This document shows, piece by piece, positions 34,572 to 45,452 of a DNA stretch of 64,000 nucleotides; position 1 is the stretch's first letter; each line of letters starts with the position of its first letter. The DNA comes from Stenotrophomonas sp. UBA2629 (GTDB lineage: Bacteria; Pseudomonadota; Gammaproteobacteria; Xanthomonadales; Xanthomonadaceae), in contig DEOB01000010.1 in NCBI GenBank assembly GCA_002359895.1, forward strand, positions 932,125-996,124. The letters run 5' to 3'. A program made the position numbers and the translations under genes. The notes below the pieces were generated by a model. That model was given only the letters and a program-made list of their open reading frames with translations. It was not told the origin of the DNA and made no database searches.

Positions 34572-37037
34572 TTAGAACTGCCCGCCGAAGGTGAACTGCA
34601 GGCGCTCGATCTCATCGCCGTCTTCCTTCTTCAGCGGAATGGCATAGCTGATCGAGATCGGGCCGACCGGGGCGCGCCACAGCAGGGCAACACCGGCCGA
34701 AGCACGCAGCTCGTTGGCCTTGAAGTTGTCGATACCGTTGTAGACGTTACCGAAGTCAACGAAGGCCGACACGCGCGCCGACGGGCTGTCGAACAGGCGC
34801 GGGAAGTAGGCTTCGATCGAGCCTACCGTCTTCAGCGAGCCACCCAGCGGCTGCCCGTTGTAGTAGCCGCCCATGATCTCCGAGCGCGGGCCCAGGGTGT
34901 TGTCCTCGAAGCCACGCACCGAGTTGGTGCCGCCGGCATAGAAGTTTTCGAAGAACGGCAAGCCCGACGCCTTCACCTGGCGGTGGTTGGCGGTGGGGTT
35001 GGTGCCGCAATCGACGACTTCCGTAGTCGGGTAGGTGCCCGGAATAGCCGGCTTGTCGCCATCAGCCGGGGTGCCCGGCGTGCCCGGGATGTCGTTCCAG
35101 CAGATATCACGGACCTTGTCATTGCCGTACGAATCACCGTAGCCCAGTTCCAGGCGGGTGTTGATGACCAGCGACGGAATGATCGGCCAGTACTTGGAGA
35201 ACTGGTAGCTGAGCTTGTAGTACTCCACGGTCGAGCCCGGCAACGTGGCTTCCAAGCCAAGACGCTGGTACGTACCGCGCGTCGGCATGAAGTAATCGTT
35301 ACGGGTGTCGCGTGCCCAGCCCAACTCGGTACGCCAGGAGTGGAACGTCTTCTGGCCCACCGCGTCGACGTAGTCGATGATCGCCTTCGGCGTGTAGCCC
35401 TGGTAGGTCTGGATCTGGTTGCTGTCGATGCCGAACATCAGCGAGAACGCATCGTTTTCGGTGATCGGAATGCCGAACACCATCTGTGCGGCGGCATTGG
35501 TGCTGTTGTACTGCGCGGTGTTGAAATCAGAGTAATCCAACTCGCGCAGCGACAGGTTGTAGCCCAGCGAGACACCGTCATCGGTGAAATACGGGTTGGT
35601 GTAGGAGAACGCATAACGCTGCAGGTAGCTGCTGCGCGATGCTTCCACCGACACGCGGTTACCGCCGCCCAGGAAGTTGTTCTGCGACAGCTGCACCGAG
35701 GTGGTCATGCCGTAGGACTGGGAGTAACCCAAGCCGAACACGAAGCTGCCCGACGTGGTTTCCTTGACGTTGTAGACAACGTCCACCTGGTCGTTGCTGC
35801 CGGTGACCGGCATGGTCTCCACATCGACGGACTCGAAGTAGCCCAAACGCTGCAGGCGGATCTTGGAGCGGTCGATCGCAGCCTGCGAGTACCAGCTGTT
35901 TTCGAACTGGCGCATCTCACGGCGCAGCACTTCATCGGCGGTACGCGAGTTGCCCTGGAACACGATGCGACGCACCGCAACGCGCGGGCCCGGCACCACC
36001 TGCATGTTCACCGCAACGGTGCGCTCGGCACGGTTGCTGGTCGGAATGGGGTTCACCTTGGCGAACGCATAGCCGACGTTGGACAGGCTGTTGGTGATGG
36101 CATCGGCGCTGAATTCCAGCAGCGCACGCGAGAACGTGTCGCCGGATTTCTGGATGACCATCTTCTCGACGTCTTCCTGCGGCAGGATCGTGTCGCCGGT
36201 CACCTTGATATCGGAAATCTTGAACTGCTCACCCTCGGTCACGCCGGCGGTGATGAACATGTCGCGCTTGTCCGGGCTGATCGAAACCTGGGTGGAGTCG
36301 ATGCTGAAATCGACATAGCCACGATCCAGGTACCAGGAGTTCAGCTTTTCCAGATCGCCGGACAGTTTTTCCTTGGAGTACTGGTCATCGCGGCGGTACC
36401 ACGAAGCCCAGTTGTGTTCCTTGGACTCCCACAGCTCCAGGATGTCGTTGGCAGCGAATTTTTCGGTGCCGATCAGGTTTACGTGACGGATCTTGGCGGC
36501 CTTGCCTTCTTTCACGGCAATGGCCACGTCCACGCGGTTGCGGTCCAGCGGGCTCACCGTCGGGGTGATTTCCACGTTGTATTTGCCGCGGTCGTTGTAC
36601 TGACGGCGCAGTTCCTGGGTCACACGGTCCAGGCTCAGGCGGTCAAAGGTGCCGCCTTCGCTCAGGCCGATGTCACTCAGGCCCTTGAGCAGCTGCTCGC
36701 TCTTGATGTCCTTGTTGCCGGTGACGGTCAACTTGTTGATCGCCGGGCGCTCTTTGACCGTGACCACGAGGATGTCGCCTTGGCGGTCCAGCTGCACGTC
36801 TTCAAAGAAGCCAGTCTTGTACAGCGCACGAATGGTGTCGCCGACCTTGGCATCGTCGACCGTATCGCCGCGTTCCACCGGCAGGTAGGTGAACACGGTG
36901 CCGGAGGAAATGCGCTGCAGGCCGTCCACGCGGATGTCGCTGGCGGTAAAGGGCTGGGCAGCCTGCGCGAGGGCAGGCAGGGCCAGACCGGCAGCAAGGG
37001 CGAGGGCCAGCAGGCGGCGATTGGGAAGTCGCGTCAT
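34572..37037 (-). CDS. bamA: outer membrane protein assembly factor BamA
   Basis: 821-residue core of the BAM complex that inserts beta-barrel proteins into the outer membrane. ATG 37037 gives a signal peptide (MTRLPNRRLLALALAAGLAL...AQA). Five POTRA domains span about residues 30-430 (FTASDIRVDGLQRISSGTV; KIRHVNLIGTEKFAAND; FKISDIKVTGDTILPQE; RRIVFQGNSRTADEVLRREM). The C-terminal barrel ends in LQFTFGGQF with the required final Phe. A Cys-containing, Pro/Gly/Asp-rich insertion near 640-685 is probably a surface loop. It lies between rseP and lpxD. Confidence 0.97.
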   Translation of the reverse strand: MTRLPNRRLLALALAAGLALPALAQAAQPFTASDIRVDGLQRISSGTVFTYLPVERGDTVDDAKVGDTIRALYKTGFFEDVQLDRQGDILVVTVKERPAINKLTVTGNKDIKSEQLLKGLSDIGLSEGGTFDRLSLDRVTQELRRQYNDRGKYNVEITPTVSPLDRNRVDVAIAVKEGKAAKIRHVNLIGTEKFAANDILELWESKEHNWASWYRRDDQYSKEKLSGDLEKLNSWYLDRGYVDFSIDSTQVSISPDKRDMFITAGVTEGEQFKISDIKVTGDTILPQEDVEKMVIQKSGDTFSRALLEFSADAITNSLSNVGYAFAKVNPIPTSNRAERTVAVNMQVVPGPRVAVRRIVFQGNSRTADEVLRREMRQFENSWYSQAAIDRSKIRLQRLGYFESVDVETMPVTGSNDQVDVVYNVKETTSGSFVFGLGYSQSYGMTTSVQLSQNNFLGGGNRVSVEASRSSYLQRYAFSYTNPYFTDDGVSLGYNLSLRELDYSDFNTAQYNSTNAAAQMVFGIPITENDAFSLMFGIDSNQIQTYQGYTPKAIIDYVDAVGQKTFHSWRTELGWARDTRNDYFMPTRGTYQRLGLEATLPGSTVEYYKLSYQFSKYWPIIPSLVINTRLELGYGDSYGNDKVRDICWNDIPGTPGTPADGDKPAIPGTYPTTEVVDCGTNPTANHRQVKASGLPFFENFYAGGTNSVRGFEDNTLGPRSEIMGGYYNGQPLGGSLKTVGSIEAYFPRLFDSPSARVSAFVDFGNVYNGIDNFKANELRASAGVALLWRAPVGPISISYAIPLKKEDGDEIERLQFTFGGQF

Positions 37038-37108
37038 GTCACGTCCGGTTGGAGTCGATTTCAATATTGCGTGGGTGCCGGCGTAAGACGACGACAGCAG
37101 AAAAAAGT

Positions 37109-38467
37109 TCATCGCAGGACCAGGCCAAGGATGTCGTTGTAAAACGCCAGCCCCATCAGCCCGGCCAACAGCGCCAAGCCGATGGATTGGCCAGTCGCCA
37201 TGGCACGCTCGCTGAGCGGGCTGCCCTTGACCAACTCAATAAGGTAATACAGCAGGTGCCCGCCGTCCAAGACAGGAATGGGCAGCAGGTTGATGATGCA
37301 CAGGCTCAACGACAGCAGCGCCAGGAAATACAGGAACCAATCCACCCCGCGTTCAGCTGATGCATTGGCCACGCGGGCGATGGTGATGGGCCCGGAAACG
37401 TTCTTCAGCGAGGCGTGGCCGGTGAGCATCCGGCGCATCATTCCCAGTGAATCGGAGGCCAATTTGCCGGTTTCGCGCACGGCGGCGGGCAGGGCTGCCA
37501 GCACGCCGTACTGCTGGCGGGCATCGTAGGCAGCGCTTTGGCCGGTGGGGAATTCAACCCCGATCAGCCAGCGTGGCTTGCCGTCCGGGCCCTTGGCCGG
37601 GTGCGGGGTCAGCTCCAATGCCAATCGCTCGCCGCCGCGTTCAACCTCGACCATGCCGGCGCCACCGCGCTGGCCCAGTGCCTGAATCAGCGGGAAAACC
37701 TTGTCGGCGCTGTCAACGCGCTGGCCGTCGATGGCCAGGATCAGGTCGCCGGGCTGCAGCAGGTTGCTGGCGGCCGAATCCTTGCCCACTTTTTCGATCA
37801 GGGCTGGCTGCAGCCAGAACTGCCAGATGAAACCGGCCTGCACCGGCACCTGACGTTCATCAAAGCCCGCAGGCAGCTGTGACAGCGGCAGCACCCGGGT
37901 GCGCTCGTTATCCAGTACGTCGCGGACCAGCACCTTGGCGTCTTCACGGTCCATGGCGGCCGTGGTCAACGCCATGCTGGCCTCGGCCCAGGTGGCCACG
38001 TTGCGGCCATCCACGGCCAGCAGGCGGTCGCCAGCAGCAAAGCCCGCGCTGGCGGCCATGCCGGTAGCGCGGCCGACGCTGGGGGAATAGTCCTGCCGGC
38101 CGATCACGAACATCGCCCACAGCAGCGCGATGCACAGCAGCAAGTTGGCGATGGGGCCAGCTGCGACGATGGCGATGCGCTGCCACACGGTCTTGTTGTT
38201 GAAGGCGTGGTTGCGTTCACCGACCGGGACTTCGGCCTCGCGCTCGTCCAGCATCTTCACGTAGCCGCCCAGCGGGATGGCGGCGATGACGAACTCGGTG
38301 CCATTGCGGTTGCGGCGGGTCCACAGCGGCTTGCCGAAGCCCACCGAGAAGCGCAGCACCTTGACCCCGCAGCGGCGGGCGACCCAGTAGTGACCGAATT
38401 CGTGGAACGTCACCAGCACGCCAAGGCTGACGATCATCCACCACACGGAGCCCAGGAAATCAGCCAT
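37109..38467 (-). CDS. rseP: RIP metalloprotease RseP
   Basis: 452-residue intramembrane site-2 protease that cleaves anti-sigma factor RseA and cleaves residual signal peptides. The zinc motif HEFGH is at residues 22-26 in the first helix; two PDZ domains occupy about 110-290 (TGMAASAGFAAGDRLLAVDG; AASNLLQPGDLILAIDGQRV); the second catalytic segment NLLPIPVLDGGHLLYYLIE is near 398. Length equals that of E. coli RseP (450). It lies between dxr and bamA. Confidence 0.97.
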   Translation of the reverse strand: MADFLGSVWWMIVSLGVLVTFHEFGHYWVARRCGVKVLRFSVGFGKPLWTRRNRNGTEFVIAAIPLGGYVKMLDEREAEVPVGERNHAFNNKTVWQRIAIVAAGPIANLLLCIALLWAMFVIGRQDYSPSVGRATGMAASAGFAAGDRLLAVDGRNVATWAEASMALTTAAMDREDAKVLVRDVLDNERTRVLPLSQLPAGFDERQVPVQAGFIWQFWLQPALIEKVGKDSAASNLLQPGDLILAIDGQRVDSADKVFPLIQALGQRGGAGMVEVERGGERLALELTPHPAKGPDGKPRWLIGVEFPTGQSAAYDARQQYGVLAALPAAVRETGKLASDSLGMMRRMLTGHASLKNVSGPITIARVANASAERGVDWFLYFLALLSLSLCIINLLPIPVLDGGHLLYYLIELVKGSPLSERAMATGQSIGLALLAGLMGLAFYNDILGLVLR

Positions 38468-38493
38468 GGGCAGGACTCGATTGAAAGACGATG

Positions 38494-39690
38494 TCAGGCA
38501 TTCGGCAGGCGGGAAATGGCGGTCTGGGTGATGTGGCGGGCCTGTTCATCGGCCGCCAGCAGGGCGTCCAGTGTATCGGCCGTCACGTGAGGCAGGGCGG
38601 ACAGGGTGTGCTCCACCAGCGCCGGGATCGACAGGAAGCCTATGCGGCCCTGAAGAAACGCTGAAACGGCCACTTCATTGGCGGCGTTGAGGATGGCCGG
38701 GGCGCTGCCGCCCGCCTCCATTGCCTGCCAGGCCAAACGTAGACAGGGGAAGGCTTCCAGGTCCGGGGCCTCGAAATCCAGCCGGCCCTGGCTGAGTAGA
38801 TCCAGCCCGGAAACGCCTGATTCAATGCGCTGCGGCCAGCCCAAACCCACCGCCAGGGTGGTGCGCATGTCCGGCAGGCCGAGTTGGGCCAGGGTTGAGC
38901 CATCAATGAATTCGACCAGCGAATGCACCAGGCTCTGTGGGTGAACCAGCACGTCGATGCGCGAACCCGGCACGTTGAACAGGTGGTGGGCCTCGATGAC
39001 CTCCAGCCCTTTGTTCATCAACGTCGCCGAATCCACCGATATCTTCGGGCCCATTGACCACTTCGGGTGGGCAACGGCCTGGGCGGGGGTGACGGCTTCC
39101 AGCTCGCTGCGCGTGCGGCCACGGAACGGGCCGCCGGAAGCGGTGAGGATGATCCGGCGAACCCCGGCCTCCAGGCTGGCGTCGCGTGAACGCAGGCACT
39201 GGAAGATGGCGTTGTGCTCGCTGTCGATCGGAATGATCTCGGCGCCAGCGGCCGCCGCTTCGCGGGTGAGCAGTTCGCCGGCCAGCACCAGCGATTCTTT
39301 GTTGGCCAGCAGCAGGCGCTTGCCGGCTCGGGCAGCGGCCAAGGTCGAAGACAACCCGGCGGCGCCGACAATGGCGGCCACCACGGTGTCGCAATGCGCG
39401 CTGGCAGCCAAGGCGTCGATGGCGTCGTGGCCGGCATGGGCTTCGGTGGCCAGCCCGGCGTCGGCCAGCCCGTCGCGCAGGCGCGCGAACAGCGCGGCTT
39501 CAGCGATGACGGCGTGGTCGGGGCGATGCGTGTGGCACAGCGCGATCAGCGCATCCACGTTGCTGCCAGCGGCCAGCACACTGGCGCGCATCTGCTCGGG
39601 GTGGCGGGCGATGACGTCCAGCGTGGAGGTGCCAATGGAGCCGGTGGCGCCGAGGATGGCGACCTGGCGCAGGTGCGAAGAGGTCGACAT
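38494..39690 (-). CDS. dxr: 1-deoxy-D-xylulose 5-phosphate reductoisomerase
   Basis: 398-residue NADPH-dependent enzyme making 2-C-methylerythritol 4-phosphate in the isoprenoid (MEP) pathway. The nucleotide-binding loop is [15 protein letters not shown] near residue 12. The metal and substrate region is [15 protein letters not shown], with [16 protein letters not shown] and [20 protein letters not shown] following. ATG 39690 is one base from the cdsA stop; upstream extensions would overlap cdsA. Isoprenoid supply feeds the UppS gene two places upstream. Confidence 0.97.
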   Translation of the reverse strand: MSTSSHLRQVAILGATGSIGTSTLDVIARHPEQMRASVLAAGSNVDALIALCHTHRPDHAVIAEAALFARLRDGLADAGLATEAHAGHDAIDALAASAHCDTVVAAIVGAAGLSSTLAAARAGKRLLLANKESLVLAGELLTREAAAAGAEIIPIDSEHNAIFQCLRSRDASLEAGVRRIILTASGGPFRGRTRSELEAVTPAQAVAHPKWSMGPKISVDSATLMNKGLEVIEAHHLFNVPGSRIDVLVHPQSLVHSLVEFIDGSTLAQLGLPDMRTTLAVGLGWPQRIESGVSGLDLLSQGRLDFEAPDLEAFPCLRLAWQAMEAGGSAPAILNAANEVAVSAFLQGRIGFLSIPALVEHTLSALPHVTADTLDALLAADEQARHITQTAISRLPNA

Positions 39691-39691
39691 G

Positions 39692-40513
39692 TCAGAAACC
39701 AAAGAATTCCTTGCCCAGCGCAAATACCGGCAACGCGGCCAATACGCCGTCGATGCGGTCCAGCACGCCGCCATGGCCCGGGATGACATTGCCGGAGTCC
39801 TTGGCGCCGGCATGGCGCTTGAGCAGACTTTCAAACAGATCGCCCAGCACCGAGGCCAGCACCGCCACAGCCGTCACCAGCATCAGCGGGCCAAAGCCGG
39901 AGATATGCACGCCGGCCAGCCAGCCAAGCCCGCCAGCGACGATCAGGCCGGCGACCATGCCGCCCAGCACGCCTTCGATGGTTTTGTTGGGGCTGATGCG
40001 CGGCGCCAGCTTGTGCTTGCCGAATGCGCGCCCCGCGAAATACGCACCCGAATCCGCCGCCCAGACCAACATCAGCGCGGCCAGCAGCCACAGGTGGCCG
40101 TTGGGTTCTTCGGCATGCAGCAGCACCAGCGCCGCCCAAGCGGGAACGACGGCCAGCGTGCCGGCAGCCAGTTTGAGCATGCGCGCGCTGCTTTCGTCAT
40201 GCGCGCCAAAATTGAAATAACGCAGCCACAGCAGGGCCAGCAGCCAGAAGCCAACGCCGACCAAAGTGGCCAGCTGGAACAACACCAGGCTGCCTTCCGA
40301 TGCCCACACCATCAGCACCATCAGCAGCAGGTTGAGTACCAGCAGTATGGTGCGCGGCACGCCGTCCACGCCGGTGAGCTTGAGCCATTCCCACAGGCCG
40401 GTCAGGAACACCAGCGCGGCGGCTGCGGCCAGCCATTGGGTAGGCAGAAAAAGAATCGCACAGATGGCCACCGGGGCCATGATGAGCGCGGCAATCACGC
40501 GGGTCTTGGTCAT
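39692..40513 (-). CDS. cdsA: phosphatidate cytidylyltransferase
   Basis: 273-residue polytopic inner-membrane enzyme making CDP-diacylglycerol. About seven hydrophobic segments are visible. The family signature is complete near residues 215-241: [20 protein letters not shown] then GVLDRIDG, with the K-D and D-R-x-D catalytic positions. [18 protein letters not shown] precedes it. Its start overlaps the uppS stop by four bases, and dxr begins one base after its stop. Confidence 0.96.
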   Translation of the reverse strand: MTKTRVIAALIMAPVAICAILFLPTQWLAAAAALVFLTGLWEWLKLTGVDGVPRTILLVLNLLLMVLMVWASEGSLVLFQLATLVGVGFWLLALLWLRYFNFGAHDESSARMLKLAAGTLAVVPAWAALVLLHAEEPNGHLWLLAALMLVWAADSGAYFAGRAFGKHKLAPRISPNKTIEGVLGGMVAGLIVAGGLGWLAGVHISGFGPLMLVTAVAVLASVLGDLFESLLKRHAGAKDSGNVIPGHGGVLDRIDGVLAALPVFALGKEFFGF

Positions 40514-41283
40514 GGATGTGTGCTCGGGCTTGCGCTGGCGGCGATCTGGGCACTGGTCAGGCCGTAGCGGCGTTCGCGCCCGGCGTACTCATCCAATGCC
40601 TGTTGAAGGATGGCCGCATCGAAGTCTGGCCACAGCACGTCGGTGAACCACAGCTCGGTATAAGCAAGCTGCCATAGCAGGAAGTTGCTGATGCGGGTGT
40701 CGCCACCGGTGCGGATGAACAGATCCGGCGGTGACAGGTCGGCCAAGGCCACGTGATTGCCGAGCAGTTCTTCGTTGACCTGTTCCGGCTTCAGCGTGCC
40801 GGCGGCAACCTGCTCGGCCAGGGCACGTGCGGCCAGCGCGATGTCCTGGCGTCCGCCATAACTGGCCGCGATGGCCAAGGTCATGGCGCGGTTGTCCACC
40901 GTGCGTTGTTCGGCCTTGTGCATGCGCTGCACGATGCTGGCGGAAAAGCGTGAGCGGTCGCCGATGAAGCGCACGCGTACGCCGCGACGGTGGAGTTCGT
41001 CCACCTCGCGGTCCAATGCACCGAGAAACAGCTTCATCAGCGAATCCACCTCGTCCTGCGGGCGCCCCCAGTTTTCACTGGAGAACGCAAACAGCGTGAG
41101 TGCGCCGATGCCGTGGTCAAGGCAGTAGTCGATGGTGCGGTTGACCGCACGGGCACCGGCGCGGTGGCCGATCATGCGCGGCCTGCGGCGTTGCTGCGCC
41201 CAGCGGCCATTGCCATCCATGATGATGGCAATGTGCCCCGGCAGACGCGGTGCGGGTGTGTCGCTGGGCAGGACGGGCGACAC
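40510..41283 (-). CDS. uppS: di-trans,poly-cis-undecaprenyl-diphosphate synthase
   Basis: 257-residue cis-prenyltransferase making the C55 carrier for peptidoglycan and O-antigen. The catalytic Asp is in IAIIMDGNGRWAQQR near residue 21; GHRAGARAVNRTIDYC, LTLFAFSSENWGRP and the C-terminal DLFIRTGGDTRISNFLLWQ, ELWFTDVLWPDF complete the family pattern. It begins three bases after the frr stop and overlaps cdsA by four bases. Confidence 0.97.
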   Translation of the reverse strand: MSPVLPSDTPAPRLPGHIAIIMDGNGRWAQQRRRPRMIGHRAGARAVNRTIDYCLDHGIGALTLFAFSSENWGRPQDEVDSLMKLFLGALDREVDELHRRGVRVRFIGDRSRFSASIVQRMHKAEQRTVDNRAMTLAIAASYGGRQDIALAARALAEQVAAGTLKPEQVNEELLGNHVALADLSPPDLFIRTGGDTRISNFLLWQLAYTELWFTDVLWPDFDAAILQQALDEYAGRERRYGLTSAQIAASASPSTHP

Positions 41284-41286
41284 CAG

Positions 41287-41844
41287 TCAGACCGCCATCA
41301 ATTCCTGCTCTTTCAGCTTGACCACTTCGTCGACGTCCTTGATCGCCTTGTCGGTCAGCTTCTGGATTTCATCCTGGGCACGACGGTCGTCGTCCTCGGT
41401 GATGGCCTTGTCCTTGAGCAGCTTGGCCACTTCCTGGTTGGCATCGCGACGGATGTTGCGGATGCCGACCTTGGTTTCTTCGCCTTCCTTGCTCACCGAT
41501 TTGGCCAGCTCCTTGCGGCGCTCTTCAGTGAGCGGCGGCAGGTTCAGGCGGATCACGGTGCCCATGGTGGTGGGCGTGATGCCGATGTCGGAGGCGTAGA
41601 TGGCCTTCTCGACTTCCTTGATCATGCTCTTGTCGAACAAGGTGATCACCAGCGAGCGGCCTTCAGAGACGCTGATGCTGGCTACCTGGTTCAAAGGGGT
41701 CTCGGAGCCATAGGCCTTGACCCGGATGCCGTCCAGCAGCGCCGGGGAGGCGCGGCCGGTACGGATGGTGGTGAGGGTGTGACGCAGAGCGTCGAGGCTC
41801 TTGGTCATGCGCGTGAGCGCATTGGTTTTGATGTCGTTGATCAT
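41287..41844 (-). CDS. frr: ribosome recycling factor
   Basis: 185-residue protein, exact family length. It splits post-termination ribosomes with EF-G. MTKSLDALRHTLTTIRTGRASPALLDGIRV near the N-terminus (read here in two parts, residues 12-41), and the C-terminal three-helix part RKELAKSVSKEGEETKVGIR and RRDANQEVAKLLKDK are characteristic. It lies 78 bases after pyrH and 3 bases before uppS. Confidence 0.97.
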   Translation of the reverse strand: MINDIKTNALTRMTKSLDALRHTLTTIRTGRASPALLDGIRVKAYGSETPLNQVASISVSEGRSLVITLFDKSMIKEVEKAIYASDIGITPTTMGTVIRLNLPPLTEERRKELAKSVSKEGEETKVGIRNIRRDANQEVAKLLKDKAITEDDDRRAQDEIQKLTDKAIKDVDEVVKLKEQELMAV

Positions 41845-41922
41845 CGCCGGAATCCTTGATGGTGCTGGAACCGGCCGATTATAGGCGAAGAGCCCTCTCC
41901 ACCGGGCCGGAACCTGAAATGG

Positions 41923-42651
41923 TCAGTGCTTGTCGCGGCCGTGAACCAGTGTGCCGATGTTGTCGCCGTGCAGAATCTTCAGCAATTCGCCCGGCTGGCC
42001 CATGTCGAACACGCGCATTGGCAGGTCGCTGTCACGGGCCAACGCAAAGGCGGCCGTGTCCATGACCTCCAGGCCCTGCTTGATGACCTGGTCATAGGTG
42101 AGGCTGTCGTAGCGGACCGCGTCGGAATGCTTGTTCGGGTCTTTGTCGTAGACGCCATCAACCTTGGTGGCCTTGAGCAGCAGGTCAGCGCCGATCTCGA
42201 TGGCGCGCAGGGCGGCGCCGGAATCGGTGGTGAAGAACGGGCTGCCGACGCCGGCGGCGAAGATCACCAGGCGGCCTTTTTCCAGATGACGGATGGCGCG
42301 GCGGCGGATGTAGTCCTCGCACACGTCGTTGATCTTGATGGCGCTCATCACGCGGGCCTTGGCACCGAGCTTTTCCAGGGCGTCCTGCATGGCCAGCGCA
42401 TTGATGACCGTGGCCAGCATGCCCATCTGGTCGCCGGTGACCCGGTCCATGCCGCCTGCAGCCAGGCCGGCGCCGCGGAAGATGTTGCCGCCGCCGATCA
42501 CCAGCGCCACTTCGGCGCCTGCCTGCTGGGCCTCGATCACTTCACGGGCCAAGCGGTTGATGATTTTGGGGTCGATGCCGTAGTCCTCATCTCCCATCAG
42601 CGCCTCCCCGGAAAGTTTCAGAAGGATGCGTTGGTAGGCGAGTTTGGACAT
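41923..42651 (-). CDS. pyrH: UMP kinase
   Basis: 242-residue amino-acid-kinase-fold UMP kinase, the UDP-forming step of pyrimidine supply. [40 protein letters not shown] and [20 protein letters not shown] are family hallmarks. ATG 42651 ([18 protein letters not shown]) is chosen; a longer in-frame start 72 bases upstream lies against the terminator of the GGDEF gene. A terminator separates it from the diguanylate-cyclase-like gene, so it probably has its own promoter. Confidence 0.96.
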   Translation of the reverse strand: MSKLAYQRILLKLSGEALMGDEDYGIDPKIINRLAREVIEAQQAGAEVALVIGGGNIFRGAGLAAGGMDRVTGDQMGMLATVINALAMQDALEKLGAKARVMSAIKINDVCEDYIRRRAIRHLEKGRLVIFAAGVGSPFFTTDSGAALRAIEIGADLLLKATKVDGVYDKDPNKHSDAVRYDSLTYDQVIKQGLEVMDTAAFALARDSDLPMRVFDMGQPGELLKILHGDNIGTLVHGRDKH

Positions 42652-42730
42652 GACGACCTCTATGGCTGGAAAACGCGGGAATTCTAACGGAAGCGGCGGT
42701 TCCTGTTCAGCGCTTTGTTGCAATGCCGCA

Positions 42731-42752
42731 ACAAAAGGCCGCGTTTGCGGCC
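42731..42752 (-). terminator. terminator of the HDOD-GGDEF gene
   Basis: A six-base-pair GC stem (ggccgc / gcggcc) with a four-base loop is followed on the minus strand by TTTTGTTG, directly after the stop. Confidence 0.7.
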
Positions 42753-42758
42753 CTTGGT

Positions 42759-44264
42759 TCAGCAGGCGGTGGGCTGCGGCTCGGGTGCGCGGGCAATAAC
42801 GCGGTTGCGGCCCATGCTTTTGGAGCGGTAGAGCACGTCGTCGGCAGCTTTCAACAGGTCGCGCATGTCAGCAAACCGCTCGTAGCTGCCGTGTGTGGCA
42901 ACGCCGGCGGAGAAGGTGATGTGCAGCGGGGCGTCGGCCACGGTGACCATCGGGCTGTTGACGATGGCGCCCAGCACACGACGGATGACATCCACTGCGG
43001 TCTGCTGGTTGGTGCTGGGGAACAGCACCACGAATTCCTCGCCGCCGAAGCGGGCCACGGTGTCGGAGCCACGCAGGTGGGATTGCAGGCGGTTGGCGAA
43101 AGCCTGCAGCACCTGGTCGCCGACAAGGTGGCCGTGCTGGTCGTTGATTTTCTTGAAATCATCCAGGTCGATGAAGGCCACCGAAAGCGGTCGATCGGGA
43201 TGATTGGCGTGGCTGAATTCCTGCTCCAGCACCACTTCCAGTTGCCGCCGGTTGAGCACGCCGGTGAGGGCGTCCAAGTGCGCCTGTTCGGCCAATCGAC
43301 GTGCTTTCTGTTCGTAGTGTTCGGCGCGACGCTCCCAGGCGGAGGCGTTCTGCAGCTCGCGCAGATTGCGCAGCGCGATCAGCTCGCTGGCGTGGTCCAG
43401 CAGATAGGTCACGCGTGCCGGCGAGGGCACCGGGACGTTAAACAAGGTGCTGATTTCCGGCAACATCTGGCTCATCTGCTGCAGCACCTGCTCAAAGCGG
43501 GTGCTGTCCATGCCCAGGTTTTCGTGCACCAGGCGCAGTGCCTCGTTGCGTGCGTTGTCGGCATCTTCGGCCAGCCAGATGTTGGCCAGGTGGCCAGACA
43601 GAACAATGCAGCGCTCAAACAGATCAACGGCTTCGGCCGGCGGCTCGCTGTGGCTGATGGCATCGACCAGATAACGCGGCAGCCCCCATTGTTCGCACAG
43701 GTTGGCGCCCACGTCGGCATGGCTGCATTGCAGGCTGCTGCGCTCGCGGGCCAGCAGTTCGTCGTTGCTGGTGGCGCTGGCCAGAAGCTCGGGATAGCTG
43801 TCGGGGCGGATCTGCAGCAGGCTCAGAATGCCGATGTCCTGCAGCAGGCCGGCGAGCATCAACTCTTCGACACGACGCACGCCGCAGGACTGGCCCAGAA
43901 AACGTGCCGCCAGCGCGCTGAGAATGCTGCGGCGCCAGACAGTGTCGTGCAGCTGCGCGTGGCGTTCGTCTTCGGGCAGTGCGCGGGCCAGGCTGAAACC
44001 CAGGGCCAGTTGCAGGGTTGCATTCAAGCCGAGCATGGTCAGTGCCTGGCCCAGGTTTTCGATGCGCCGGCGGCTGGCGTACAGCGGTGAATTTGCGATG
44101 CGCAGCATGCGCGCGCTCAGGCCGATGTCCAGCGCGATGATGTCGGCAACGCTGGCGATGTCCGTTTCCGGATCCTGCGCCAACTCGATCAGGCGCACCG
44201 CGATGGCGGGCGGCGAGGGCAGGTTGCGGCAGAGGGACAGGGCTGCGGTGAGCTCGGGGGACAT
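42759..44264 (-). CDS. HDOD-GGDEF protein, predicted diguanylate cyclase
   Basis: 501-residue cytoplasmic signalling protein. Residues about 10-205 form an HDOD domain ([54 protein letters not shown]); a linker and short coiled coil run to about 325; residues 330-490 form a GGDEF domain. The active-site motif is intact as FGGEEF near residue 406 and an RxxD inhibitory site (RGSD) lies five residues before it, so feedback-controlled c-di-GMP synthesis is likely. ATG 44264 gives the family start [17 protein letters not shown]. It is flanked by terminators on both sides, between tsf and pyrH. Confidence 0.92.
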   Translation of the reverse strand: MSPELTAALSLCRNLPSPPAIAVRLIELAQDPETDIASVADIIALDIGLSARMLRIANSPLYASRRRIENLGQALTMLGLNATLQLALGFSLARALPEDERHAQLHDTVWRRSILSALAARFLGQSCGVRRVEELMLAGLLQDIGILSLLQIRPDSYPELLASATSNDELLARERSSLQCSHADVGANLCEQWGLPRYLVDAISHSEPPAEAVDLFERCIVLSGHLANIWLAEDADNARNEALRLVHENLGMDSTRFEQVLQQMSQMLPEISTLFNVPVPSPARVTYLLDHASELIALRNLRELQNASAWERRAEHYEQKARRLAEQAHLDALTGVLNRRQLEVVLEQEFSHANHPDRPLSVAFIDLDDFKKINDQHGHLVGDQVLQAFANRLQSHLRGSDTVARFGGEEFVVLFPSTNQQTAVDVIRRVLGAIVNSPMVTVADAPLHITFSAGVATHGSYERFADMRDLLKAADDVLYRSKSMGRNRVIARAPEPQPTAC

Positions 44265-44385
44265 GTCTGTAACGCGGGCGGCAATGGGCCAAGAATACAG
44301 GCACGTCCCAAATATGAAAGGGGCGTCACAGATTGCTTGCCATTGGCGCCGGTTTTTGCGGTGTCCTGCCGAGCGCTGTGCATAA

Positions 44386-44413
44386 AAGAAGCCGCGGATA
44401 TCCGCGGCTTCTT
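44386..44413 (-). terminator. terminator of the rpsB-tsf operon
   Basis: A perfect palindrome of 28 bases (arms aagaagccgcggat / atccgcggcttctt) lies 27 bases after the tsf stop and is followed on the minus strand by TTTATG. It could also act from the opposite direction. Confidence 0.8.
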
Positions 44414-44439
44414 CGCTTGTTACCGTGATGCGGGCAGGA

Positions 44440-45318
<879 letters not shown>

Positions 45319-45346
45319 GGAATTTCCTCACGAATAGAAAAGGGTA

Positions 45347-45367
45347 GGCCGGCAATGATTGCCGGCC
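45347..45367 (-). terminator. rpsB-tsf intercistronic hairpin, possible attenuator
   Basis: A perfect nine-base-pair stem (ggccggcaa / ttgccggcc) with a TGA loop is followed on the minus strand by CCTTTTCTATT, 29 bases before the tsf start. As both genes are needed together, this is best read as a partial terminator that lowers tsf relative to rpsB. Confidence 0.65.
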
Positions 45368-45452
45368 GTTGTTACGTAGCCCTGTCAGTGGCCGACGCCG
45401 AGCGTGACCACGGTGGGGGTGGCGGACGCAGTGGTTGCGCCCGCCCGGTGCA

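Noticed and set aside
42652..42723. Longer pyrH start
   Set aside because: It would add a Pro/Glu-rich stretch not found in UMP kinases and would begin next to the preceding terminator.
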